Below are positions 42,946 through 51,208 of a stretch of DNA of 64,000 bases, one piece after another (the first letter of the stretch is position 1; every line of letters begins with the position of its first letter). Below the pieces are notes generated by a model. That model saw only the letters and a list, made by a program, of their open reading frames with translations, searched no databases and was not told the DNA's origin. Position numbers and translations under genes: made by a program. The stretch is from an uncultured Alphaproteobacteria bacterium (GTDB lineage Bacteria; Pseudomonadota; Alphaproteobacteria; Rhodobacterales; Rhodobacteraceae), in NCBI GenBank assembly GCA_902580265.1, contig CACHJY010000006.1, positions 1 through 64,000 of the forward strand, written 5' to 3'.

Positions 42946-44363
42946 CAAATACTCATTATCGAATGTTGTTTCTCACCACTTATGGCGGATCTTTGCATTT
43001 TTTTTATCAATCCAACCATTGCAGCCGATCGATATTTTGCTGTCCCTCTAAGATCACTTATTGGAGAAATATCATGACTTAAAGCAGTTAGTAGAGAGTT
43101 TTGGTCAAAGCGTAGATTACTATCCATTAATAATTTACTCGTTTTATCTAATAACAAAGGCGTGGGTCCTACGCCCCCCGCAGATAAAATAATATTTTCT
43201 ATAGTATGGTTTTTATCCATTTTTAATTTGGCTGCCAGCGATAAAGTTGATATATCTTGATCATACCTTTTTGATAGCTTCCAAGAAAAAATTGAATCTT
43301 TCTTTTTTGTTTTTGGTACCTTAACCTTGAATATAAGCTCATTGCTTTTTAGAGCGTTTTTTCTATATCCCTTAAAAAAATCTTTAATCGGAATAGTTCT
43401 TTCTCCTTTTGGACCGAGAAGAGACAATTCAGCCTCCAATACGAAAAATAGGGGAGCTAGGTCACCAATAGGGCTCGATGTCCCAAGATTCCCTCCAACT
43501 GTTGCGGCTGTTCTAATCTGTGGAGAACCAAACCTAATAATTGTATCCAGAAAGGGGTAGAAAAATTCACGGCATAACTCTTCGAATTTAGATAGTGTAA
43601 CACAAGCTCCTATTTCAAATGACGAAGTCCTGGTCTTAATTGTAGACAGTTCTTTAATATTATTCAGAAATAATATTTTCTGTTCTTTAAAATTGGAGTC
43701 TTCCGCTTCAAGGTTCCAGTCTGTACCTCCAGACAAAACAGTATAATTCTTTTCCTTTGATATAAATTCAATTAGTTCTTTTTTAGATTCTGGATAGATG
43801 TAAGTTGTCTTTCCAAAAATTGCGGTCTTTAGTTTTGAGCCTTTAAAACTTATGGGGGTTGGAAACTTTATTTTTTCTTCGAGAGATTGGATCCCATGAA
43901 CAATTGGTCTATACCCTGTACAGCGACATAAGTTTCCAGATAGAGAGTCATGGATAACGCTTTCAGAAGGGTTTTTATGTTTTTCTTTTAGTGCAAGAGC
44001 TGCCATTACAAAGCCAGGCGTGCAAAACCCACATTGCGACGCCGCCTTGGAGTTTAGTGCTTCAATTAAAGGTTTAGCAGAGCTTAATTTGCTAACACCT
44101 TCAATTGTTACTATATTCTTATCGAGTATTTGTCCCACCTTTAAAATACAAGAGTTTACTGGTGCTAAGGATCCTTTTTCATCAAAAATCAATACAGAGC
44201 ATGCACCACAGTCTCCCTCTGAGCACCCCTCTTTTGTCCCAGTAAATTTACAATTATGCCTCAAAAAGTTTAGCAAGCTTATATTGCTGTCGATATTACG
44301 TGCGTAAACTTTCTCAAAATTTACATAAAAGCTAGGCTCTGATTGTTTATTTTGCTTTTCCAT
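42945..44363 (-). CDS. xdhA: Xanthine dehydrogenase small (FeS/FAD) subunit XdhA
   Basis: The 472-residue protein carries two [2Fe-2S] clusters and FAD. The plant-type cluster is EGCSEGDCGAC (C47, C52, C55) with C72. The second is in QCGFCTPGF with NLCRCTGYRP. The FAD domain begins near residue 180 (SGGTDWN) and includes TVGGNLGTSSPIGD. Electrons from the molybdenum site in XdhB pass through it to NAD. The gene stands at the right end of the purine island, divergent from yajQ. Confidence 0.94.
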   Translation of the reverse strand: MEKQNKQSEPSFYVNFEKVYARNIDSNISLLNFLRHNCKFTGTKEGCSEGDCGACSVLIFDEKGSLAPVNSCILKVGQILDKNIVTIEGVSKLSSAKPLIEALNSKAASQCGFCTPGFVMAALALKEKHKNPSESVIHDSLSGNLCRCTGYRPIVHGIQSLEEKIKFPTPISFKGSKLKTAIFGKTTYIYPESKKELIEFISKEKNYTVLSGGTDWNLEAEDSNFKEQKILFLNNIKELSTIKTRTSSFEIGACVTLSKFEELCREFFYPFLDTIIRFGSPQIRTAATVGGNLGTSSPIGDLAPLFFVLEAELSLLGPKGERTIPIKDFFKGYRKNALKSNELIFKVKVPKTKKKDSIFSWKLSKRYDQDISTLSLAAKLKMDKNHTIENIILSAGGVGPTPLLLDKTSKLLMDSNLRFDQNSLLTALSHDISPISDLRGTAKYRSAAMVGLIKKMQRSAISGEKQHSIMSI

Positions 44364-44524
44364 TATTATTATCCGGATCTACTCGAAGTTTTTATCATAC
44401 ATCATTGTGAAACTTAAAAATATTGTAATTTTTTCTGAATCTAAATATGAGTTAAATTTAGGGTTTATTTATTGTAAAATAACAACAAAGCAATTTATTT
44501 TATGGTCAAGGGAGTTAAGAGGAA

Positions 44525-45010
44525 ATGCCTAGTTTTGATATTGTTAGTAAATTGGATATGCAGGAAGTTGAGAATGCGATTTTTAATGCTAGTAAAGAGA
44601 TCAACCAGCGATATGATTTTAAAGGTTCAAAGACTGATATTGAGAGAAATGAGAACTCGTTAACTGTAGAAACAGAAGATGACTTGAAAGCAAAGCAAGT
44701 TAATGAACTTTTAATAGGCCATTTTGTTAAAAGAGGTATAGACCCCAAAGCCCTCAAAGTTAAATCAACGGAAAGCGCTTCAGGTAATCGAGTAAGGCAA
44801 AACTATGATTTGCTGGAGGGGATTGAACAAGACACATCAAAGAAAATTATTTCTTCTGTCAAGCAGAGTAAGTTAAAAGTGCAGGTAAAAATACAAGGTA
44901 ATGAGCTTAGGGTTTCAGGGCAAAAGAAAGATAGTCTTCAGGAAGTTATTTCGTTAGCAAAAAAGCTCGATTTACCTCTTCCTTTACAATTTATAAATTT
45001 TAGAGATTAG
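44525..45010 (+). CDS. yajQ: YajQ family cyclic-di-GMP-binding/nucleotide-binding protein
   Basis: The 161-residue protein matches YajQ: it starts MPSFDIVSKLDMQEVENA, then has QRYDFKGS, and LRVSGQKKDSLQEVI near the end, with the typical length of about 160. The family has two ferredoxin-like domains; some members bind cyclic di-GMP and alter transcription factor binding. The ribosome-binding site is TTAAGAGGAA. It overlaps the convergent carboxypeptidase gene by four bases. It has no operon partner. Confidence 0.93.
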   Translation: MPSFDIVSKLDMQEVENAIFNASKEINQRYDFKGSKTDIERNENSLTVETEDDLKAKQVNELLIGHFVKRGIDPKALKVKSTESASGNRVRQNYDLLEGIEQDTSKKIISSVKQSKLKVQVKIQGNELRVSGQKKDSLQEVISLAKKLDLPLPLQFINFRD

Positions 45011-46479
45011 ATCTCGTATATATCAGAAAACTTTGCATCTAAATAATTCAAAAAGGGCTCAGGCGTAAAAGCCTTTCCTGTAGCTTTTTTGATCAGGTCA
45101 GCAGGTTCATATAGGCTTCCATGCTGATGTATGTTCTCTGTTAACCAAGTGGTTGCTAATGACACGTCACCTTTCTCAAATCCGTCTGCAAGACCAGGAA
45201 TATCTTCTCTCATCTTTTCAAATAAACAACCGGCATTTAAGTTACCTAAAGTGTAGGTTGGAAAATATCCAAATGCACCGATTGACCAATGAACGTCCTG
45301 GAGAATCCCATCAGAGGATTTTTCAACGTCACGGTCAAAATATTCCTTGAATTTTGAATTCCAGGCCTCGGGCAAATCCGGAACTTCCAAATTTTTTCCA
45401 ATTACCTCTACTTCGAGCTCAAAGCGAAGCATAATATGTAGATTGTAGTGAACTTCGTCTGCTTCAGTTCTAATAAAACCGGTTTCAACCTTATTAACCA
45501 AACGGTAGAACTCTTCCTCATCTCTAATACCAAATTCTCCAAAATAGCTTTTCATTTTTTTGAACAGCCACCTGGTGAATTGCCTAGATCTTCCTATTTG
45601 GTTTTCAAATATCCTAGACTGACTTTCGTGAATGCCTAAAGATACGCCTGAACCGAGAGGCGAGTGTAAAAAGTCTGAAGACACGTTTTGCTCATAGCAT
45701 GCGTGCCCCACTTCGTGAATAGTACTGTATAAACAGTTAAATGGGTCCTTGCTATCGACTCGAGTAGTAATTCGTACATCATCCCCACCACCTGAACAAA
45801 AAGGATGCGCTACAGTATCAATTCTTCCTCTGTCAAAGTCATAGAAGAATGTCTTTGCTATTTTGTGCGCGAGTTTTAATTGTTTTTCAGTATTAAAGTC
45901 GCCCTCTAATACGGGGTTCGAAAGTTTTGCTTCACTTATTCTCTGCCGCAAATCTAGAAGTCTTGGTTTCATCTCTTTAAAAATACTGGAGGTCTCTTTT
46001 TTTGTCATTCCAAATTCGTAATCATTTATTAACCCATCGTATAAATCTCCACTGGGAGACAGAAGGGATGCCTCTTCTCTTTTTAAATCAACCACCTTCT
46101 TTAAGTGAGGTGAAAACTCAGAAAAATCGTTATTTTGTCTAGCTTTTTGCCAAGCCATTTGGGCTAAGGATGTGGTTGCAGCCAAATCGGATGCTAGTTT
46201 GCTCGGTATAGCCACCGCTCTGTCAAAGTCTCTTTTTATTAGTGTGTATGCTCTTTTTTGAAAGGGTGTTTTGGGTTCGGCCTCTCCCAATAACTCTCTG
46301 ATTGTCGAATTTTTCTTTCTAGCGTGGATAACTTCCTCAAGTGCACCCATCTCCATTGCCCGAGAGTTACCACTTTTAGGTGGCATCATTGTTTCCTGAT
46401 CCCAGGCATTTCTACCAGCTACGGATTGGAGTAAACCAGTCGTTCTATTGTAATTGATCAGCTGATCTATAGCGTCCAT
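45007..46479 (-). CDS. Carboxypeptidase M32 (Taq family)
   Basis: The 490-residue metallo-carboxypeptidase has the zinc motif HEVGH (255-259) and the downstream glutamate ligand in GIHESQSR (284-289), along with the DTVAHPFCSG block common to M32 enzymes. It removes C-terminal residues from peptides in the cytoplasm. Its length is normal for the family (about 495). It converges on yajQ and precedes a MAPEG gene on the same strand across 45 bases. Confidence 0.93.
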   Translation of the reverse strand: MDAIDQLINYNRTTGLLQSVAGRNAWDQETMMPPKSGNSRAMEMGALEEVIHARKKNSTIRELLGEAEPKTPFQKRAYTLIKRDFDRAVAIPSKLASDLAATTSLAQMAWQKARQNNDFSEFSPHLKKVVDLKREEASLLSPSGDLYDGLINDYEFGMTKKETSSIFKEMKPRLLDLRQRISEAKLSNPVLEGDFNTEKQLKLAHKIAKTFFYDFDRGRIDTVAHPFCSGGGDDVRITTRVDSKDPFNCLYSTIHEVGHACYEQNVSSDFLHSPLGSGVSLGIHESQSRIFENQIGRSRQFTRWLFKKMKSYFGEFGIRDEEEFYRLVNKVETGFIRTEADEVHYNLHIMLRFELEVEVIGKNLEVPDLPEAWNSKFKEYFDRDVEKSSDGILQDVHWSIGAFGYFPTYTLGNLNAGCLFEKMREDIPGLADGFEKGDVSLATTWLTENIHQHGSLYEPADLIKKATGKAFTPEPFLNYLDAKFSDIYEI

Positions 46480-46524
46480 AAAGCTCTCTATTTTCTAATA
46501 AGATTGTTGTCTATTTCCAAAAAG

Positions 46525-46917
46525 TTAGCTGATCGACATTGCTGACCAATATAAATATAAAATGCTTAACAAACTTACAATCCAGCCTGCAGACCTTACG
46601 CCGATAATGTTAAATCCATAGGCGATCACGTAAACGAGACGTGCCCAAAAGAAAACTTGAACAGCTAGTATAGTATTCGCACTGCTGGTTTCGGTCATTA
46701 CAAGTGCCAAGATTGCTGGAGCTATCATCGCCAATGCTATCACGCAATTTAGAAGTGCTCGCTCTAATCGTCCAGTCATACCAGAAAATTTTACGCCTTC
46801 TCTACTACTAAACACAGGCATAATACCAACGTTTACCATGCTAGTAAGTTGTTGGACAAGGGTAGTCGCTATTATCAAAAGTCCGTAGAGACAGATATAG
46901 TATAGTTCAACGCTCAT
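46525..46917 (-). CDS. MAPEG family membrane protein
   Basis: The 130-residue protein has four predicted transmembrane helices and the MAPEG pattern (RLERALLNCVIALAMIAPAI, FFWARLVYVIAYGF, GIRS-like VRSAGWIVS). The family includes membrane-bound glutathione transferases and eicosanoid-related enzymes, while bacterial members are mostly uncharacterised. The gene has an excellent AGGAGGTAATATAA ribosome-binding site. It lies upstream of the carboxypeptidase on the same strand and is divergent from a flavin-binding protein gene. Confidence 0.85.
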   Translation of the reverse strand: MSVELYYICLYGLLIIATTLVQQLTSMVNVGIMPVFSSREGVKFSGMTGRLERALLNCVIALAMIAPAILALVMTETSSANTILAVQVFFWARLVYVIAYGFNIIGVRSAGWIVSLLSILYLYWSAMSIS

Positions 46918-46996
46918 TTATATTACCTCCTGTTTTCTCTGTTACATTGTTGAAAATAGTTTATTATAAAAGTGTTTCAACCACAAAAAATATATA

Positions 46997-47602
46997 ATGG
47001 ATGAAAGTCAATTAAGAAATCTTTATGGTCCCGCCACTGAAAAAGCATCTGCGAAGATCATGAAAAGCTTGGATCAACATAGTGTAAGTTTCATAAAAGC
47101 ATCTAATTTTCTGGTCATGGGCACTTTTGACGGTGAGGATATTGATCTTTCTCCTAAGGGTGATCCCAAAGGTTTTGTGAAAGTTATATCTGAGGATCGT
47201 ATCGAAATAGCTGACAGACCTGGAAATAATAGGATTGATGGGCTTCAAAATATTTCTAAAAACGCTATTGTCTCCCTAATTTTTTTCATTCCAAAAGTGA
47301 CTGAAACACTTAGAGTTCAAGGAAAGGCAACTATATCAAGAGATCCAAAAGTCCTTGAAAATCATTTATTGAAGTCTAATTTGCCAAAGACGGTTACTGT
47401 TATCAAACCAACAAAAGTATTTCTGCATTGCGGCAAAGCACTACTTCGTTCAAGTCTGTGGAAACCTGAAAGCTGGCCTGATAAAAGACCTATACCCACG
47501 CTATATGAAATGATTGAAGATCAAACCGGATTGAATTGTGAAATAAAAAAAGAAAATGACATTATGGAAATGTACGAACGAGAACTGTACCAAAATAAAT
47601 GA
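46997..47602 (+). CDS. Pyridoxamine-5'-phosphate oxidase-family FMN-binding protein
   Basis: The 201-residue protein has the split-barrel FMN-binding fold typical of the MSMEG_1061-like branch: FLVMGTFDGEDIDLSPKGDPKGFV near the N-terminus (seen as DLSPKGDPKGFV), RPGNNRIDGLQNI, and HCGKALLRSSLWKPESW near the end. It may act in flavin- or F420-linked redox or detoxification. It has no clear operon partner. Function beyond flavin binding cannot be assigned. Confidence 0.85.
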   Translation: MDESQLRNLYGPATEKASAKIMKSLDQHSVSFIKASNFLVMGTFDGEDIDLSPKGDPKGFVKVISEDRIEIADRPGNNRIDGLQNISKNAIVSLIFFIPKVTETLRVQGKATISRDPKVLENHLLKSNLPKTVTVIKPTKVFLHCGKALLRSSLWKPESWPDKRPIPTLYEMIEDQTGLNCEIKKENDIMEMYERELYQNK

Positions 47603-47615
47603 TAAATGAAACCTT

Positions 47616-47783
47616 ATGAATTATTTTATAAAAACAAAATGCGGTTTAGAAAAGTACGATTTACTCAAATCACGGAAAGGCATTTACGCAAAGCTTAGAT
47701 TTTACTGGTTTGTCTTTTTCGCATCCATAAGAGACTTTGGCCACAAAAAGAGGGTTAAAAAAACTCAAGTTAAAGCTGAGTAA
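47616..47783 (+). CDS. Short open reading frame, 55 residues (uncertain)
   Basis: An ATG at 47616 opens a 55-codon frame that ends in TAA at 47783. The product is very basic with a central aromatic and hydrophobic stretch (RFYWFVFFASIRDF), so it resembles a small membrane-associated or DUF1127-like basic peptide without matching one I can name. It starts 14 bases after the preceding stop, which would suit co-transcription, and it overlaps the end of the convergent isomerase gene by 19 bases. No good ribosome-binding site is seen. It fills the only gap here, but coding is not proven. Confidence 0.3.
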   Translation: MNYFIKTKCGLEKYDLLKSRKGIYAKLRFYWFVFFASIRDFGHKKRVKKTQVKAE

Positions 47784-48403
47784 TCTCCCGTAGCCTTCGC
47801 ACTAATAAGAGCTAATTTTTCACTTCCCCAAAATATTTCTTCTTCAAAGACAAAGGTTGGAACCCCAAATATTCCCATAGATAGTGCGGCATTCATTAAA
47901 GAGGTCACGCAATTTTGATTATTGCTCTTCCAAGATATGAAATCAGCGCTATCAAGTTGAAATTTGTCGATTAAATTTAAAATTACCTTTTCATTTTCTA
48001 TGTCTAGCTCTCTTTTCCAAAAAAGTTGAAAAGACTCGCGCAAAAAAGGCAATAAAGTTTTTTCCGATTTTTCTTTGACCCACAAATGAGCCATAGAAAA
48101 TAAGGAGCTATCCCAAATTTTTTGAGTTCCTAAAATTGTCTTCCCTTGTAGATTAGCCATCCTTCTGCAATCCATGTAGGAATATTTAACTCTGCGCCAC
48201 TGATGTGCTGTTCTATTTGAGGAGATAATCTTTCCTTCGTTGTTGACTGTCGCACTTCCTAAATAGTCAGCAATATCTAGAGTGTATGGCAATAGGTTCC
48301 ACGTCAATCCCAGTTGATCAAACATTTTAATAGCAGGGTCGAGAGCCAAGTAGGCATAGGGACTTTTTATGTCGATGTAAAAATCAATTGGATTATTAGA
48401 CAT
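47765..48403 (-). CDS. 2-hydroxychromene-2-carboxylate isomerase / DsbA-family protein
   Basis: The 212-residue protein has a kappa-GST/DsbA-like thioredoxin fold. It has IDFYIDIKSPYAYLAL at the N-terminus, where the serine of SPYAY replaces the DsbA CxxC, an inserted helical domain, and FGVPTFVFEEEIFWGSEKL near the C-terminus. HCCA isomerases use glutathione to isomerise aromatic degradation intermediates. Because the aromatic pathway partners are missing here, the substrate is not known. Confidence 0.85.
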   Translation of the reverse strand: MSNNPIDFYIDIKSPYAYLALDPAIKMFDQLGLTWNLLPYTLDIADYLGSATVNNEGKIISSNRTAHQWRRVKYSYMDCRRMANLQGKTILGTQKIWDSSLFSMAHLWVKEKSEKTLLPFLRESFQLFWKRELDIENEKVILNLIDKFQLDSADFISWKSNNQNCVTSLMNAALSMGIFGVPTFVFEEEIFWGSEKLALISAKATGDYSALT

Positions 48404-48467
48404 AAGTAACTCAACTTAAATGATTTTTTAGCGACTCTGCCCAGATTTATCAAAAGTTATAAGTCGC

Positions 48468-48833
48468 TTAATCGGTCTTCGCGTATGTTTGTGCTGCGGT
48501 TGAGTTAAATTCAAACGCTACTACCTCTTCGTCACCTACTACCCAACCATTATGACCGGGTTCAATAACATAAACGTCACCAGGCCCAAAAACCTGTTCT
48601 GTGCCGTCATTATGCTTGGCAGCCATCTGGCCAGAAATCACCGTTCCAACGTGTTTTGCTTGACAACTTTCTCCTCCAACCATCGGTTTGACACATGTTT
48701 CCCAACTCCATCCTGGCTGAAGAACGAGCTTTGCAGCAGCTATTCCTCCTAGATCACAGACAGATACCTTCGCCTTATCAGGCGCTCTCACTTCATCTGG
48801 ATTATCAAATGATTTCTTCATTACTGTACTCAT
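48468..48833 (-). CDS. Cupin domain protein
   Basis: The 121-residue protein has a single small cupin barrel. Conserved parts are LQPGWSWETCVKPMVGG, CQAKHVGTVISGQM and FGPGDVYVIEPGHNGWVVGDEE, with metal-binding candidates in the KHVGTVISG and PGHNGWV motifs. Such one-domain cupins may bind a small molecule or act as dioxygenases. It is divergent from alkB, with 113 bases between them. No specific role can be assigned. Confidence 0.85.
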   Translation of the reverse strand: MSTVMKKSFDNPDEVRAPDKAKVSVCDLGGIAAAKLVLQPGWSWETCVKPMVGGESCQAKHVGTVISGQMAAKHNDGTEQVFGPGDVYVIEPGHNGWVVGDEEVVAFEFNSTAAQTYAKTD

Positions 48834-48946
48834 GGTCGCCCTTTCTTTAGTTCAAAAGTAAAACTAATGGTATTTTTTTTTAAACTATAGTATAACTAAT
48901 TTCTTTGAAATTAACCAAATAGTTTTTATCTCTACGTGGGGGAAAG

Positions 48947-50062
48947 ATGAATAAAACTGCTACAGAAAATTTTACCAGTGAGATAACGCCAGCATTCCAG
49001 TTTGGTCTTCCCTATCTTTTTGCACCATTAATGATGATCTCGTGGATATTCGGGGGGTGGACAATACTTCTTGTGCCAATATTTGGGTATGTCGTTATTA
49101 CATTTTTTGATGCTTTAATAGGAAAGAAGCTAATTAAGCCCAATGAGGGTAGCAGTGTATCGGAGGACTGGTATAAATATGTTCTTTATGGTTGGGTTCC
49201 CGTCCAGTTCTTTTTGATATTTGGCAGTTTAATTACAATATTTATGTTCGACCATCTCAGTGGTATCGAAGCATTTTTTCTTATGATAGTTCAAGGCATC
49301 ATATCAGGTGCAGTGGGAATTGTCTTTGCACATGAGCTTATGCATCAAAAAACAAGGTTTGAGAGATTTTTATCAGATATCTTGATGGGGATGGCACTGT
49401 ATGGTCACTTTAGAACCGAACACGTTCTCGTTCATCATAGGCATGTTGGAACACGTAAAGATGCGGTCACCGCAAGATATGGAGAAAACTTTTATCGATT
49501 TTTTATCCGTGTTATTCCCGAATGTTTTTTGTCCTCTTGGAACACAGAAAAAGAGCTTTTACAGAAGAAAAATTTACCTTTATGGGACTTTCAAAATCCT
49601 TTTTTTATTTATTTTGGACTCATGCTTCTCTTTTTATTGCTAGCTATTCTTATAGGCGGGATACTCGGCGCCATTTGTTTTTTTGTACAAGCTTTCGTTG
49701 CGGTATTACATTTAGAGGTCGTAAATTACATTGAGCATTACGGTCTTGTCAGACAAAAGTTAGACAATGGAAAGTTTGAGCCAACTCGGCCGCATCATAG
49801 TTGGAATGCTAACGACCACGCGAGTAATCTTTTGTTAATCAATCTTCAGAAGCACTCGGATCACCACGCTAGACCAAATAAAAAATATCAACATCTCCAA
49901 TCATATGATGCAGACGACGCGCCTCAGTTGCCTTTTGGCTACCCTTTGATGGTACTCTTGAGTTTAATCCCACAATTTTGGATGAAAGTTATGAATCCAA
50001 AGGTCTTAGAGTGGAGAAAACGATTTTATCCGGAATTACAAGAGTGGTCAGAGAGCCCGTAA
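48947..50062 (+). CDS. alkB: Alkane 1-monooxygenase AlkB
   Basis: This 371-residue integral membrane di-iron enzyme has the four histidine groups of AlkB: HELMH (129-133), HVLVHHRHVGTRKD (159-172), NYIEHYGL (260-267) and HSDHH in LQKHSDHHARP (301-310). It hydroxylates the terminal carbon of medium-chain alkanes using electrons from rubredoxin. Neither rubredoxin nor rubredoxin reductase is encoded nearby. The gene has the ribosome-binding site GGGGGAAAG and one base separates it from the convergent GYD-domain gene. Confidence 0.94.
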   Translation: MNKTATENFTSEITPAFQFGLPYLFAPLMMISWIFGGWTILLVPIFGYVVITFFDALIGKKLIKPNEGSSVSEDWYKYVLYGWVPVQFFLIFGSLITIFMFDHLSGIEAFFLMIVQGIISGAVGIVFAHELMHQKTRFERFLSDILMGMALYGHFRTEHVLVHHRHVGTRKDAVTARYGENFYRFFIRVIPECFLSSWNTEKELLQKKNLPLWDFQNPFFIYFGLMLLFLLLAILIGGILGAICFFVQAFVAVLHLEVVNYIEHYGLVRQKLDNGKFEPTRPHHSWNANDHASNLLLINLQKHSDHHARPNKKYQHLQSYDADDAPQLPFGYPLMVLLSLIPQFWMKVMNPKVLEWRKRFYPELQEWSESP

Positions 50063-50063
50063 A

Positions 50064-50387
50064 TTAGGTTCCTGGAGGAGAATAGGCACTAGCCACACTC
50101 TTTGCCGTTTTTAGAGCACTATCTATATCAATTTCGCTGAGGGTCACTAGATCTTTGATTGCTCCGCTAGCATTAACGGCAATGGCCGCGCCTAAAGCAA
50201 CATCTTCGGATGGAACTTCGAAGGTAACTACGATATCGTATTGACCACGAGTGAACATCATATCTGTAAGTGTTGCGCCCGCACTACTAACAACGGCTTC
50301 CATTACTTTCTTTCTTTCTGCGTAACTGCTTCCAATCATACCTTTCCATGCAGACTCATTATATTTTGCCAAGGCTATTATTTTCAT
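50064..50387 (-). CDS. GYD domain protein
   Basis: The 107-residue protein is a small dimeric alpha-beta barrel of the GYD family, with RGQYDIVVTFEVPSED as the namesake region (G-x-Y-D) and the helix AIAVNASGAIKDLVTL. These proteins are widespread in Alphaproteobacteria but lack a known role. A ribosome-binding site (GTAGGAGAT) precedes the ATG. It stands alone between alkB and ung. Confidence 0.85.
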   Translation of the reverse strand: MKIIALAKYNESAWKGMIGSSYAERKKVMEAVVSSAGATLTDMMFTRGQYDIVVTFEVPSEDVALGAAIAVNASGAIKDLVTLSEIDIDSALKTAKSVASAYSPPGT

Positions 50388-50450
50388 TTTTATCTCCTAC
50401 TTTGTTTGTAAGTCATTGTACCATTTGTTAATAAAAATCTGAATTCTTAT

Positions 50451-51155
50451 TCATAGCTCCCAATTAATAGAGGAAATACCATTTTCATCTAAATATTCGT
50501 TTGTTTTTGAAAATGGTTTTGAATCAAAAAATCCACTTGCAGCTGAATATGGTGACGGGTGGGCACTATTTAAAATTAGATTTGCATCGCCGTTTAAAAA
50601 AGACCCTTTTTCCTGCGCTTTTTTTCCCCATAAAATATATACCAAATTTGTTTTCTCTTCATTTAACAAAGAAAGCACTTTGTCAGTAAAGATTTCCCAG
50701 CCCTTACTCTGATGGGATGCTGGTTTACTCTTTTCCACGGTCAATACAGTATTTAACAACAAAACACCTTCTTTCGCCCACTTTCCAAGGCTTCCTGATT
50801 TAGGTCGGGGTAAGCCGATATCTGATTTTAACTCTTTAAAGATATTTTCAAGAGATGGGGGCGGTTGAACACCATCTTTTACAGAGAAACTTAGACCATG
50901 TGCTTGTCCCCTTCCATGATACGGGTCTTGACCTAAAATTACGACCTTTACCTTTTCAAAGGGAGTAAAGTTAAACGCTGAAAAGATTTCTGATCCTATT
51001 GGAAAAATTTCCTTTCCCACCTTTTTTTCTGTTTTCAAAAAATCACTTAATTGTCGCATGTAAGGTTTTCTGAACTCATCAATCAGCCGCTTTCTCCAGC
51101 TTTCTTCAATATTGATAGTAGACAACTTATGTTCCTTGCTAAAACTGAGATGCAA
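50451..51155 (-). CDS. ung: Uracil-DNA glycosylase (family 1)
   Basis: The 234-residue DNA repair enzyme has the water-activating motif GQDPYHG (75-81) with the catalytic aspartate, SLENIFKELKSD with PPSLENIF, LLLNTVLTV, and the HPSPYS loop (199-204) that holds the catalytic histidine. It removes uracil from DNA. The first in-frame start is a TTG at 51155 with no clear ribosome-binding site, giving about ten residues before the conserved EESWRKRL segment. It diverges from the M20 peptidase gene over 53 bases. Confidence 0.95.
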   Translation of the reverse strand: MHLSFSKEHKLSTINIEESWRKRLIDEFRKPYMRQLSDFLKTEKKVGKEIFPIGSEIFSAFNFTPFEKVKVVILGQDPYHGRGQAHGLSFSVKDGVQPPPSLENIFKELKSDIGLPRPKSGSLGKWAKEGVLLLNTVLTVEKSKPASHQSKGWEIFTDKVLSLLNEEKTNLVYILWGKKAQEKGSFLNGDANLILNSAHPSPYSAASGFFDSKPFSKTNEYLDENGISSINWEL

Positions 51156-51208
51156 TTCTTCATGTAATAGTTTAGTATAAAAAAAGGTCGCAGGGATACC
51201 TTATTTTA

